Shown here: positions 12,308 through 24,382 of the stretch, one piece after another | How the letters are laid out: each line of letters starts with the position of its first letter | Position numbering within the stretch: the stretch's first letter is position 1 | Source: Acanthaster planci | Lineage: Eukaryota; Echinodermata; Asteroidea; Valvatida; Acanthasteridae | Assembly (NCBI RefSeq): GCF_001949145.1 | Contig: NW_019091436.1 | Coordinates: forward strand, 328,485 to 392,484 | DNA length: 64,000 nt | Direction of reading: 5' to 3' | Notes under the pieces: model-generated | What the model saw: only the letters and a program-made list of their open reading frames with translations | What the model was told of the DNA's origin: nothing | The model's database searches: none | Translations under genes and position numbers: made by a program

Positions 12308-14977
12308 ATGGCGGGCTAGTGTTCCAGCTCAGAGGCCGATTCATGTTGTACACATCGCCAACATTTCACAGGTGTGAGGGAAGTTTCTCTGATACACTCC
12401 AAAGATCATCCTTCTCTGAGCTCTTGGGAGACTCTAACGATTGGTAGATTAAACTGGATGTAATTCAGGTCATAAAGAAACTTTCAAAAGAGTGAATTAA
12501 CCTTCAAACTGACATAGTGTTCATTGTGCCCTGGAAATTATATCAAAGTCTTGATTTTGAAGTTGATTTAATTATATAAAAAAAAACATTAAATGCTTTA
12601 AAAATGCCCCAAATCTCCCAAATGCTTGAGCTCAGAACTGAACTTGCTACATCTTCTTGATTTAGTTTTAGGCTCATTCAAAGTATTCTTCATACAATAA
12701 CGACATAACCACATTGCATACATAAATATGAATCATGGAAAACATGAGCTTTGTACATGTATTCTTTTGAGAACTGCGTAACCAAACTCTCCCCCTCCAT
12801 CCAAAAAGGGAAGAAGGCAGAGAAAAGTGAAATTATAAAGTGCATCTCTCATGAAAGACTCACAGCACATTTGCCCTGTCCATGAGGCATTTCTTAAATA
12901 TATATTAATATTTATAGAAATGTTCGATTCTGCATCGATGAACAAATCTGATACACACGTTTTGCACTCAACTCAAACTTGTTTTTTTAAACAACTTTTG
13001 TAAAGCACAATTACAAAGTAGAATCAGTTCTCTGGAATTTACAATCTGTTAGAATTATACTTATATACATACGTATGCATACTAGAACTCGATGGTACTT
13101 CTCGACCGCTAAATATGGCAGTACAAAAGGCATTCAATCTTCACAAACAACTTGTTTTTCTCGAGGATGGTGGTTTGTGGGCAATAAATAACTTGAACAA
13201 TAATTAACTTGGTTATTTTGTCAAGTCTGGAATATTGTTGTCAATAAACATCAAAGTGAGAACTTTTTGGCATTATGAAATCTGAACTGTGCTACAGTGG
13301 GGGGGGGCACTCGAAGTTGATAGTCGTAGGACGGACCTGTCATTTGACATTTCTGAGCCGCATACAGATTTTGCAAGCAAATGGTGTCTTAAAAGTCGTT
13401 AAGTCAGTGCATGTCCTTGTACCATGGGACAAGACTACATCGTGATTGTGAGAGGCGACTTTGTTCCAACCTTAAGAATCAAATCGCTTCTGAAAGTCCA
13501 TTCACTTTGACCATATGTAGAAGAAAATAAAGACCCGTGCTGCGACGGTCAATGAAATCTGTTTACATTTACTAGAACGACTTGAAGTCAAGTCTAGCCT
13601 GGTGTTTACGGCTTTATCAAGAACGAACCACGCTCGGAACACGTGATAGCCAGCGGCTTAGTCAAATTACGGATTTAGAGAAAGTTGATCGATCGATGAC
13701 AGGCATTGACATGGGGCCAATGCAAGGACATCTGTCTAAACTTTTGCTCCCCCATCAACAAAGGCCGACATGTCGACAAAGTCGATGGGATCCGGTTTTA
13801 TGAGAGTTCCATGTATGGAAAAATTACAGATCCGGGAACATTGCTGGAGGCATTGCATTTAAAACAGTCTGCGTGGAGCTTTTGTTAGGGGAAACCGAAT
13901 GAATGGTTTTGGAGAGGAAAGGGTAGACATTTCTGAAGTAATTGATTTGGCAATGGATTTGAACCAGAGGCATGTACATACATGTATGCATGCAAAAGAA
14001 AAAAAAAGCAATATCCCGAAGTTGAAAAGATTCATTTCGTCTGTAAAGGCAAGCACGAAATGAATGTGAGACACTGCTGCTTTCTTTCTTGTTTTTCCAA
14101 TTTTTTCCCGGGGATCCACTTACTAATTAACAATCAAAAAGGCCTCAAAAATGAGGACTACAGTCACAGTGCATGATGCATCTACATGTAGCCTAAATTG
14201 TGAGAAGTACATGTACTACTAGCTAAGTCCATTATTCAGCAAATTTCTTCAGCCCCTCCAGTCTTTATTTAACACATTGGTCAATCAGTCCCATTTTTCC
14301 CTTATAGACCATTAATCCTCCATAAATACCAGCCCAATCATCACGCCATCTGTCGTGTCTCGTCATCATAGACTAGCCTTTGGGTCAATAATGAGGCAGT
14401 GGATCTGTTCGTGTGTGCTGCCGGCGCGGCGGCAGCTCAAAGCCTGCGTGATATGTTGGTTGTTCTGTTATGGAACTTTCCGTCTGTGTCCTAGACATGA
14501 CCCCACGGCTTGACAACCCCCCCGCCACCCACCCGCAGTCGTCACAGTTAACAAGTGACCTGTACTTTGTGCCGAGTCACGCATAAACGCACCGGGGACT
14601 AACGTAGTCGGCAATAACCTGCCGGCCGGTGTTTTCAGTTTGAGGGAGATTGAGGTTGCGTGCAGACCCTTGAGCCGATCGCAGAACCTGAAGTTTACTT
14701 GGACGCAATTGAGTAACCCTTCATGAGATTACCGTCTCGTTTTTTGTGTCGATAGGTTCAAAAAATAACGAGTAAACCTCAACCATTTTGACGGAAGCGA
14801 CATTTTCTGAAAGCTGTGTGTGCCCACTTATTTCCTCGGCCTGCACAGAGATTGGTCTTGCTATGTACTTAACGCGACGCTGGACCATTCCGTGTGAAGT
14901 AGCTGGAATAGGCCTATTTGGAGTTACAGGGAGCGACAAGGGATGAGAGTTGAGCGATTCCTTGTTTCCTGAGGAAG
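12308..14977. other. 3' flank of GNL3-like gene and upstream region of the next ORF
   Basis: No coding exon is supported. Candidate polyadenylation signals AATAAA on the plus strand lie at 13183-13188, 13243-13248 and 13526-13531, 0.9-1.2 kb past the stop of the GTPase gene. The first two are the likelier ends of its 3' untranslated region. From about 14400 the sequence turns CpG-rich and contains a short perfect hairpin GCTGCCG...CGGCAGC at about 14418-14437. This looks like the promoter region of the ORF at 14978. Confidence 0.5.
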
Positions 14978-15616
14978 ATGCATTTATCTCGGAGACGTAA
15001 CTTGGTTACTTCCATCCCAACGCCACCGAGGTCGGAGACTCCCCATCGGACACGGACGTCGAGTGTCCGAAGCACTGGGCTAGGAAATCCGGAGAATCAT
15101 CGTTTTAAGAGAATCCGACCTCGGAATTTTTCGCTGTCCACATCTTCGACGGAGGAGAGACGGGTAGTTGCTCCGCCTTCAGTGACCGCAGAATCAATGA
15201 CCGAGAGCAACATGGCTCCCCCCAGGACGATCTCTGTGATAAGCCGTTGTGCCGACGGTGGGACCGACACTAACTCGTTGCCTTCGCTTGCTACCAGTCC
15301 AAAGATTGCCCGCAATAAAACGTTCGTCTTCATGTACGACGAGACGGAAAAGCAAAGCAAGGCGGTCAAACCTTCAGATGAGCTTAACATCAGCTTGCCT
15401 GTACTGGTGCAATACGAACTAACATCAGACGAGACAAACACTGACAAACTTAATCACGAAGATCTTTCTGCTAAAGATGTGGGTAAAACTAGCGAAGATA
15501 CAACAGACACCTTGTATGTGTCCCCTACCATCGAGCTACTACAGAAATGGGACAAAAATGAAAAAAGGAACAAAGGACTACATGTCATGAACTGGCTAGT
15601 TCAAGTACAAAACTAA
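14978..15616 (+). CDS. Hypothetical intronless protein, 212 residues
   Basis: I do not recognise this protein. The frame is open for 212 codons with an in-frame TGA at 14951-14953, which fixes the ATG at 14978 as the first possible start (A at -3). The N-terminal half is basic and rich in Ser, Thr, Arg and Pro (for example PTPPRSETPHRTRTSS), typical of a disordered region. The C-terminal half is acidic and ends with a Lys-rich segment around WDKNEKRNKG. There is no signal peptide, membrane span or known motif. A CpG-rich region precedes it and an AATAAA follows 206 bases after the stop. The length, the CpG-rich codons and the flanking signals argue that it is a real gene. It could also be the first exon of a spliced gene, for instance through GTAAAA near 15482. 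Confidence 0.6.
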   Translation: MHLSRRRNLVTSIPTPPRSETPHRTRTSSVRSTGLGNPENHRFKRIRPRNFSLSTSSTEERRVVAPPSVTAESMTESNMAPPRTISVISRCADGGTDTNSLPSLATSPKIARNKTFVFMYDETEKQSKAVKPSDELNISLPVLVQYELTSDETNTDKLNHEDLSAKDVGKTSEDTTDTLYVSPTIELLQKWDKNEKRNKGLHVMNWLVQVQN

Positions 15617-15821
15617 ATCTGCTTGAATAGTGGATGGTGTGCAGTGAATTTATTCTTCAAAGACTAAACAATTGCCAATTACTTTTATCCCGAAGACCGA
15701 CCCTTAAAAGTTCGGCCGCTGGTATACTCTTAAAGATTTCACGATGCCCAAATTCAGCATTTACAATACAATCCATATATGCATGGATAAAAGAAAACAG
15801 AAAAGTTAAACATATTGAGTA

Positions 15822-15827
15822 AATAAA
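15822..15827 (+). terminator. Polyadenylation signal AATAAA
   Basis: A canonical AATAAA lies 206 bases past the stop of the 212-codon ORF, on the same strand and in AT-rich surroundings. Confidence 0.55.
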
Positions 15828-18800
15828 ACTTATCTCGGTGTAAAGATTTTGACATATATTTTTTTTAAATTCTGCGATGAGACATCTGTTCTCAGCCTAT
15901 AAAACGACCAGCCAAACATACTGAAGTTTTTGCTGGGTCTGATATTGAATTTTTTATAATTTCACTTTCATTGGAAACGACGATTTACCGTAAGTACTGG
16001 GAACGTATGAGTTGCCTTCGGTTTACCACCGAGGGTCGTGGTCTTTCTGGAGTTGTGCTGGACTGTTTTGTGTTGCGTAAACAGGAGCGTAGGCATATGG
16101 TCTTTCTTGTAATCAACCACGAATGCTTAATGGATTTTTCTCAAAGAAAGAAGATTAAGTAAAAGTTATATTAATTAATCTTAGGTATCTTAAGATTACA
16201 CGTAAGCCCGAAATGTCAGTTTTAAAATCAGCACATCGCCAGTGTGTTCATTAATTAATTTTAAATGATTTGTTCCAATCATTGGCCTTGCTTCGAGTGG
16301 TATTTGGAACCGAGAAGGCTGTCTAAGAACTGGCGAAATTCTATTAAGCTCTCTTATCGCAAGAATTCTTGTCCAAAAGGAAATAGTCTGTGATCGTTTG
16401 GAGCCTTGTTACCTTTTTAAAGACGTGGGAAAGATGAGATCAGAATGAAGGAGAGGTTTCTTTAAACCCGGATATCCAGGAGGCTAGGAATACATCAATA
16501 TGACGTCATTCATTTGCTGTCTTTCTATCATTTGAGTCATGCAGTTGTGACCTCTGTTCAAATTTACATTTTGTAATGATACGCTTAATGGTGAACATTG
16601 AAATCAAGTTGTTTTTTCTTGCAAAACGATTCCCGAAGTTCGTGGGCATAGTAGGTGGTCCAGTAAACAAAAGAACCATCGATTTTTGCAAGTGACACGA
16701 TGTGGATTTATCAACTGTGTCGCATCCATAGGCGTCGTTAGGATATTTTACAAGGAGTGGAGGGTCTTGCACTGACAAAGTGACAAATCGTCAAAAGTGA
16801 TCAAAGGGGGTCTATTCTGAGACCTACTTTCAAGCAGATTAGTGATCTTTGTTTATCCCCAATCCTCTTTGTTCCTTCCTGCAGCTTTTTCTTTGTTCCT
16901 CTTTTTGTCTTTCAAAGTTTTTTTTTTGGGGGGGGGGAGTGACGCCCGCCCCACAGCGAGGCCCATTCTCACGGTGCCACCCAGCGATCAATGCCAGCTG
17001 CTTGTGGGGAATGCTTTCCTTCTTTTTATATATCGGATTCAGCCAAACTTCCAAAATGTTTAATTCAATCCTCAAATAATGTCTTCCCTTGTTACGGTAT
17101 TTTTACTAGTCAGTTGAAAAGCCTTGTGTGGGTTGTGTTCGTTACATAACGATCCATATGTTTGTATTCATATGTGATTTTACATGTGACAATCAATGTG
17201 ATGAGGGTAAATGATGGGAATATCACTGAAGTATTGATGACATTAATATTTAACTTAAAACAAACTGATAGTATTTTTTAAAGCTGGGGTGATCGTTGGC
17301 TATCTCGACCTCTACGGTAAGGTTAGGCCTATCTATTTGGGTCAACGGATTGATATTTGGGGGATAAAACATTTATAAATAGACTCTGAAATCCGGCTCA
17401 AAGGTTGAAACATTTTCATATACGGTTGGAATCGCTCGTTTTTGTTTTTGTTTTTTTGTTGTTCTTTGAGGTTTTTTGTGTGTTTTTGCCCTATGATGTC
17501 AGAAAATTAGTCTCAGAATGCTTGAAAATACATGTAGTCCTGAACCGAGACCATGGCCTCAAAGGGTATTTTTTTCTCCAAAACATGTTAAAAATAGAAA
17601 GTCCTCTGATTTAGCTCTCGTCCCTCAGAAGGTCAGTAAAAGATTTTACAAAGAAATTCTTAACCTTGCGTCCCCCCAAAGGCCCCCCCCAATGTTCTGG
17701 ACCTGCCCTTAAGAGGGCCCATGGGGTTGGGATTTGCTGATACTGTACCTCTGCACAGTTGGTGGCAGGGATGGATATTTGTAGTCGACACCAATTAAGA
17801 CCTTCACAAGATCACGCAAAACCAGCACAAGACCTCCAGTCTCAATTCAAGTCACAAGCTATATTTTACTTTATAGCAGCTATACATTATTTAAAGGACT
17901 AAAACAGAAATGCCGTTGCAGCACAGACTCGGATGATAAGCAGTCATTTACAAGTACGTCTATTTCTTGGGGGGTCTCATTTTGAGTGCACGCTTTTGGG
18001 TTGAAGAAAGGAGTAAGCTGAAATGTAGATGCGTAAAATATGAACAGGAAACCGCAACAGTCACATCTCATCTATGCATCAGGTGTTAATGTCAGAAGAT
18101 AGTTTCCTCTTGTTGATTAACTTAGACGTATAATTAACAAAAGGGGGAAATTAGCTTCTATCAAAAATACAACGAAAGGCTTACTAAAGCCTCATCCCTC
18201 CGAAAAACCATAAAAGTTTAGTTCCCCAATTTTTGTTTCCACGAAAATTTGGTTCCAGATCTGTCCTTTATGGAAAACTCTCAAAATACGAACGTTTTAA
18301 CACTCTCAAAATGGGAGTCTTTCCCGTAATTATTTAGAAGAGATTTCGAACTTCAAGGGAAAACATGATAAATATTCTTGTTTTCGTTATTGATTAAGCC
18401 AAAATATCTAGATCAGAACAGTGAAGGTGCTGCGAGAGACTGGTCCATTAACCGTTTAAAGTGATATCTTCGGTAATGCAATAGGCCTACACGTCCATAA
18501 TTTTGCTTTTATTAAAAAAACTCATCGGTTGCACCATTGGGATTGGTCACGGTGATACTGCACTGCATACATGTATATAACATTAAGTTTTATTAAAATC
18601 AAGTGAACCATCAACACGATAAATTTGCTTAATCTGTCGTAAATACTGTTTCTTAGAATGTACACTTAAGTGTACATCACAAGTTAAAGAATTGCGTGAT
18701 AAGTATATTTTCAGAGCTGTTGTGAATACGTTTAAATAAAATATTAACTTTTATTTACACCTTAAAGCATTATTGTTGCTTTAATTAATGAAAACCTCCT

Positions 18801-19229
18801 GATTTTCTGCATATTGTGTCCTTTTAAATTAGCAGAGACAGGCGCTGTCATACTAGGTCATGGTTAGGGTCTGTCTCTGCATCTTGTCGGTTTGATTCCA
18901 ATTTTCATTGGGTTACAAGGTGTTTTATCATTTCCATTGGGGCACGTCTTGACCACTGAAAAATTCAGTTCTCCAAAGCCTCCGGGTTTGAGTTCATATA
19001 ACAAGCAATCGCCGCAAGGTGAAATCACAGATCCGGGGGCCAACAGGAGCATGCCCAGCTCCATCCATTTTTAAAAACTATTTCATTTCCTTCCTTTCAA
19101 AAGCGTTTAAAAGACCCCTAAAACAGCCCCCAAGGACAATACTAACCAAAAATCCCTAAATTTTTGGCACCCCCGACCAGATCCGACCTTCCCCCATACA
19201 ATAGTGTTTTGGATCAGTCAAATTTCACT
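15828..19229. other. Gene-poor stretch; no exon recognised
   Basis: I see only AT-rich sequence, a T-run and G-run at about 16919-16940 beside a GC-rich patch that may be a transposon end, and scattered short repeats. A minus-strand frame at 18864-19064 encodes 66 residues with five cysteines (PCGDC, TPCNP) just downstream of the lectin pseudogene on the same strand. It has no clear signal peptide or splice sites, so I do not call it a gene. Confidence 0.45.
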
Positions 19230-19274
19230 CACTGAGGGTTGACTGCAACCGTTTCGCAGGATGGTTCCACCTTG

Positions 19275-19851
19275 GCATATTGCAACCTTTTCCCAAATGA
19301 CGTGCTACATCGTTCCATTATCCGGTTGAGACTACCACAGCACAGTCCTCAATTCCTAAGTTGTTTGGTTCTCCTTGCTTCCAGTTGCTGGAGGCCAAAG
19401 CACCGCTGCTAGAACGACAGTCCCAGTTACCTGTTAAGACAAACAATGATATTAATGCAGAGCTAGACATTAAAATAATCAACAATAATTTATGAAAAGA
19501 AAAGGTAGTTTCGCACTTATTGAACTCCTCGCATGTCATTATCCTAGATATAAATTTCAAACATTCAGCATCAACCAATAACTCCCCACGCACAATCTGT
19601 AAGAGGAAATCAGTTTCCTCGTCAGACTGGGGCACGACGAAGACACCTCCCATCTTGATGCACTCGTCTTTGGCTTCTGGCCATGTTAATCCCCCCGTGG
19701 TGGCTTTGTGGTATTTTCCGCCCCACTGAATCCATGTAGGAGGACTCGCTCCTCTATGAACAATGGCAGCCTTACACATCTCGTTACCACCAGTGCATCC
19801 CGCCATCAGGAGGAGACCCATCGAGGCAAAGATGACCCGTTTAGGCACCAT
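19275..19851 (-). pseudogene. C-type lectin paralogue 1, broken (EPN type)
   Basis: Exon 1 starts at ATG 19851 and encodes a signal-peptide-like start (VIFASMGLLLMAGCTGG), then the N-terminal half of a C-type lectin domain down to about 19560. The intron ends at an acceptor before 19430. Exon 2 begins GNWDC and contains the EPN tripeptide expected for mannose-type sugars. It then reads STG and hits TAA at 19318-19320, where the intact paralogue has GEWND. Past the stop, WNDV is visible and the closing VAIC lies in another frame (about 19275-19283), so there is a frameshift too. Both cysteines of the N-terminal long-form pair are replaced (CPRTW to SPPTW, KCY to KYH). The exon 1 donor cannot be placed, since the stretch matching FWINCDDLLKEG is diverged. 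It is most likely a pseudogene or null allele. Confidence 0.8.
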
Positions 19852-20069
19852 CGTAAAAATTACAGTATATCACTCCTGACCCAACTGGTGTCTGGTGCTA
19901 AAATGTTGCAAGTAACGCTTTCCAGTGTTTCTAAAAGGTCGATGACAATGAGACAGTACATTGTTTATGGGTGTGTCTGGATGGGTTTGGTGGCATCCAT
20001 CTCGGCCTTGGCACCCCTCATGATGACGATGATGATGATTTTATCGCAACACCAGCCATTAAAGATTTA

Positions 20070-20340
20070 AAAATAATAATAAAAACGGATGCTGGCATAA
20101 TTACTTATTAACTAGGTTCCTGGAAACCTTAATTGTCTAATAATTCACGCAGTAAAAGTCTTAGACTTAGACAGATAGTTGATGACAGTTTAACAAACCT
20201 GTCTTGATCGGGGCAATATTTCTCTATGAATGCATCACAGTCATTGTCCGAGGATAAAAAAAATTAAAATTGCGTTAATGATGTCGTAATGTGTCTACCG
20301 GCAGTGCCTAATTAAGTCGTCAATCCAAAGCTGGCCTGTA
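20070..20340 (-). other. Inverted copy of the block at 38870-39120, upstream of lectin 1
   Basis: On the minus strand this block reads the same as the plus strand at 38870-39120 with modest divergence. Both contain a short Cys-containing segment FIEKYCPDQDRF. In the other copy that segment follows a good pyrimidine tract and CAG; here the AG is lost (TCG), so splicing would fail. The block ends 0.2 kb upstream of the lectin 1 ATG on the same strand. It may be a lost extra exon of the lectin family or non-coding duplicated DNA. Confidence 0.6.
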
Positions 20341-21815
20341 GACCTTCTCACTTCTCACCCGCACGGTGGAAGCAAAATTCTCACTCCTATACATTTTTTT
20401 TAAATTAAAAGAGTAAAAGCGGACACGCTGAAGCTCCTCTTGTGTCTTCGACAGTGTAAAAAAGTGCAATATCGATCAAAAGGAACGAAAATACTGATTA
20501 TTTCCGGACTAGGAATTCCTCATAATCGACTTGTTAGAGAGAATGGTGTTGTTGATGGAAAATTCTGGTTGTTTGTCATTTTGATGATGAAGTGCATCCA
20601 ACCTTGAGTGACTCTCTGCAAGCCTCACAAAATGCCGGGGCTATTCTTGGTAACATAATGAGAACATAATTTGGTGAACACGTGGTGTATTTTACTTGTC
20701 TCCAAATAAGCGTATTGCGTACAAGTAGCTAGACTGCGTGAGAACGAGGCTGCGTCAGAGGCTGACGGTATTTTTGCTTGGGGTTAATGGCCTTGCGCAG
20801 ATTTTAGTGAAGGAAATACGTAACACTGGGTCACAGCTAACGACGCGCAGAGCATTGTGGGTACATTTCTGCCAGGCGCGCGAGCTCCCTCAATGCGTTA
20901 CACAAGCGGCGGTTATTAATTCGATAATTTTTCTTTTTCTTCCTCATTGCCGAAAATATTCCCACTACACTTTATTCGCTCATCCACAATTGATCAAGAT
21001 AACCAATGATTTGAAATATATCGCCCAAAGAAACAAGATCAGTGCTACTTAGGAGATAAATTACCGCACTGTGACTATACCTAGGCCATGTTTTTATGGC
21101 TGCCCGTCCTAAAGCATTGCCATTGGCAGGCCAAAAAATTTAAAATAACACTTGGCTATACAGCAAATGATAATCTCGCGATCACAGGTCACAATGTAGT
21201 CAGTCACAGTGCAAAGCCATCAGCCCGAGCAAAACCGTATTTCACGTACCTTCGGGGAATGGGTGCAACCACTAGGGCTTTATAGCGGCTTCCGTAGGTA
21301 CATGTGTGATTTTGAGGCATTTCTAATTCTCAGAGTTGGGATTCAGAAGCGCATTGCTTCCGTCGCGTCGTTTGGACGACTTGAAAGTATTTCTGTTTTA
21401 CGTTGGCAGCAATACGTGTCCGCACAGAGCTTCGTAGACGCAACACCGTATAAAAGTTCTTCAATCGGCTTTAAAAAGGCGCAATTTGTTAGGTTTTGTG
21501 TAAAGTTTGTATTATCAACCTCCTCTTACTATCTGCTATCACAAGATAATCATTTGGATTCTGAGCCCTAACAGTCCCGATTCTCCAAATTTAATTTGAT
21601 CACTGTCCCTACGAGGATTAGGTCCAAAGTGATAGTGACTTCTCTGTTCCGCAGGTGTATAATTCAACCAAAGTTCTGGCTAACAATTAATTCAGTAGTT
21701 TTATTTAAATCAGTTTTTAACGTTTTTACACGGTGGACACTGAAACGGTTAATTCATAATACACCATAGATACACTGAATAAGCGTGTGGGTTGTTTTCA
21801 AACGATGACAGGTCC
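20341..21815. other. Intergenic DNA inside the lectin cluster
   Basis: No exon is recognised. The segment around 21400 (TACGTTGGCAGCAATACGT) has a related copy near 23230, so parts of this spacer belong to the duplicated lectin units. Confidence 0.4.
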
Positions 21816-21971
21816 TTCATAATATTTTGTAGAATATGCATCTCCACTGGATCCAAGGAGGAGGACACGCCCCTTTACAACCAATGGCATCTCACGCGTC
21901 TCCTTACCACTGGTGCAACCAGTCATCAGATCGACGCTTGTCAAGTCAATGATGACCCATTTTGGTCTCAT
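21816..21971 (-). pseudogene. C-type lectin paralogue 2, exon 1 fragment
   Basis: From ATG at 21971 the minus strand reads MRPKWVIIDLTSVDLMTGCT, which lines up with the signal peptide and first cysteine of the other lectins. A frameshift follows. In a second frame the sequence continues GACPPPWIQW and then runs into a stop near 21817. No second exon is found nearby. It is a decayed duplicate of lectin exon 1, lying between paralogue 1 and the intact gene and in the same orientation. Confidence 0.75.
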
Positions 21972-22793
21972 CAAGTTTTCGCTTTTGCGACTGATGTTTT
22001 GCTAGCAGAGCTCTGACTCCCGTATTGTCAAGAGTTCTGTGAGTCATTAAACACCATTGTCTGTCTTCAGAAGTATATCGACTAGGAATAATTAAAAAGC
22101 GGAGGGGACGGTATTCTCTTTACATACTATAATCTTGAGAAATGGCGCGATATTGTTGCCTAGGAAACCGAACACTTCAGCTACGCAGTTAAGGACCCCC
22201 TTGTTCGAGTCGAATTTCGCGCGGGCGCTTCAGGAACAATTAATCAAAATTACCCACCAAAACCTCCTTCTCTAAAAGTGAAGGTGAGTTGCGTGGGTTG
22301 CATGAGAAAAATCAATGACATTCCGACCGAAAGGCCTTGTTGTAACAAATTGGTTGTTATGTTATCAAGTCACCAGTCTGTAGTGTTACTTGGAAGTTTC
22401 AGGCGCTTCCTACCTCCCTAACTTCTTATAAATTTGCTTCGGAGAGTAGGTCAAAGCATTTATCTTCGTTTCCCATTCTCTTTACAGCTTTCATTTCTCG
22501 GACGCCTCTTAGCCATAAACTCTTCTGTACCCTCATTATTAACGATAGAAAAATATTCTAAGGATAGTTTGCAGTTTGAGGGAAGGGGTAAGAGAAACCC
22601 GCCAAACTATTGCAATGACTTTGAATTCCTCTACAATTACATCGACTTGAGGTCTTTGAAAATTAGAGGTCTGAAAACATAAACACATTCGTCACATTAC
22701 TTTTTTTAATATGTATCTAATAACACCCATCATAGACGCTGAAGTTCTTAAAATATGAACCCATCAAATACATTTCATGATCTGAGAGTATGG

Positions 22794-23043
22794 CAGGCGC
22801 GGATCCAGGGGGTGGGGTGGGGTCGGTCGGGGGGTCGAACTCCCCTGCTCTGAGACAAAAAAGGTAAATAGTGAGAAAATTATCTATCAGAAAAAAGTAA
22901 GTAAAGTAAGCGTACCAATACCATTGTAAACAATGTATAATGTATATTATACATTTCCGCTTGTCCGCAAAAAAAGAGACAAAACAGAGAGAAAAGATCT
23001 CCAGCCTGACGTCATTTAGAAAAATTTCCTGCATCCGCCCCTG
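22794..23043. mobile_element. 250-bp MITE with CAGGGGCGGAT-type ends
   Basis: The left end CAGGCGCGGATCCAGG and the reverse complement of the right end CAGGGGCGGATGCAGG match at 14 of 16 positions. The left end is followed by a G-rich stretch, and a palindromic AT-rich centre (TATAATGTATATTATA) lies near 22935. Such ends resemble non-autonomous hAT-type elements, but I see no clean 8-bp target duplication. Other partial ends of the same kind occur at 23596 and 39308. Confidence 0.65.
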
Positions 23044-23430
23044 TGTGGGTTAATGTGCAGTTCAGTTAACAACAGAAGATTGTGACGTTAAAGCATGATA
23101 ACCACTTCCATGGTTTAAATACATTTCGTACATTATAGGTAAAAGGTCTAAATACGTCCTTCTCGGGTTGCACGAGAATGATGCTGCGTCACAAAGGCTT
23201 GGCTACAACTAACAGTAAGTTTTTTTTTTACGTTGGCAGTAATACGTTTCCGTATAGACTTATGAAGACGTAACATGATAAACTTTTTAACCTGGTTACA
23301 AAAAAGAGCTTTGTAAAGTCGTCGAACTGATTCAAATTGTCAGCTCAAAAGCAGTGTCTAGACAGAGTTTGCAAATGTTAAGTGCTCTCCCTTCCTTAAA
23401 AGTGGTGTTGACAATTGACATTGCGCTTAT

Positions 23431-23610
23431 TATACCTAGGCCCCCTACATTGCATTCTTAAACTTATTTTTGAAACAAGCAAGACAATTCTGTTGAAACA
23501 TTCTTATACAAACTAACAGACAAAATGAACATAATTGAAATCATTTCGAGATTCGGTCAATCAACACTTTACTTGAACATTTGCAAAGAATATCCAGGGG
23601 CGGATCTAGC
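23431..23610 (+). other. Direct duplicate of 39139-39323
   Basis: Both segments start at ATACCTAGGCCCCCTACATT, share AAACAAGCAAGACAATTCTGT and ATAATTGAAATCATTTCGAG, and end in CCAGGGGCGGATCTAGCTT, which looks like a transposon terminus. Since flank plus terminus is shared, a segmental duplication that included an already inserted element is likelier than two insertions. This copy lies just downstream of the intact lectin gene. Confidence 0.75.
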
Positions 23611-23728
23611 TTTCAGGAAACGGGGGGGGGGTGATGTGATGTAGATCTTGTTAATATTGATCGTTCGATTCCTGTGACAAGGGCTCGGGTCGTAAGGTAT
23701 GCACACGTTAATTCTCACCAGTTTGTGT

Positions 23729-24382
23729 TCATTCACTGGGGTTCGAAGTGCAGCTGTGGTATAGGCTGGTTGTAGTTATGCATATTGCCCGATGTTTTAC
23801 ATCACATCGATCATCGTTCCATTCTCCGGTGGAGCAAATCTCAGCACAGTGCTCGTTTCCTCCGTTGTTGCTAGGTTGGTCCTCTCTCCAATTCCTGTAC
23901 TTTACCTCGTCATTACCAACACGACACTTCCAGGCACCTGTTGAAAACGCAGAAATTATAGAAACAAACGTTGAGGGAGACGACAAATAAATATAAGTTA
24001 TAAAAAGGCTGCCTTATTGAATCTTTCTATTTTGAATTTCAAAACGACAAGTAAGTCCAAGCTTTTAATCTAACAAACCTTCTTTTAGAAGATCATCGCA
24101 ATTGATCCAAAAGTCGTGTGACGTTAAGCCCAAGATGAAATCGGTTTCCTCGTCAGACTGTGGCACAACCAAGGCACTTTCCATCTTGACGCACTCATCT
24201 TTGGCTTCAAACCATGTCAGGTCCTTTGTCATGGCCTTGTAACATTTGCCACCCCACTTGGACCAAGTACGAGGACACGCCCCTCTTTGACTGATGGCAG
24301 CCTTACATATGTCCTTACCACCAGTGCATCTCGACAGCAGATGGAGGCTTATTAAACCAAAGATAACCTGTTTTGACAACAT
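23729..24382 (-). CDS. Secreted C-type lectin, two exons (apparently intact)
   Basis: Exon 1 is 24382-24079 and exon 2 is 23937-23729, joined in phase 1; the product is 170 residues. Residues 1-19 form a signal peptide (KQVIFGLISLHLLSR). The rest is one long-form C-type lectin domain: CPRTW (Cys36) and KCY (Cys47) for the N-terminal pair, EAKDEC (Cys64) pairing with AIC (Cys154), a WIGL-like FWINC (92-95), QPS at 122-124 in the sugar-binding loop, and WND (141-143) before Cys146. Extra cysteines at 95, 106, 132, 136 and 164 suggest further disulfides. Proteins of this kind are secreted, bind sugars with calcium and often serve in immunity. QPS is not the usual QPD or EPN, so ligand preference is uncertain. 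The ATG was chosen because MLSKQV is also the start of the copy at 35908 and aligns with paralogue 1. A longer frame upstream lacks a signal peptide. Confidence 0.85.

Noticed and set aside
18864-19064. 66-residue Cys-containing minus-strand peptide
   Set aside because: Five cysteines are suggestive, but there is no convincing signal peptide, no exon structure and a competing open frame on the other strand.
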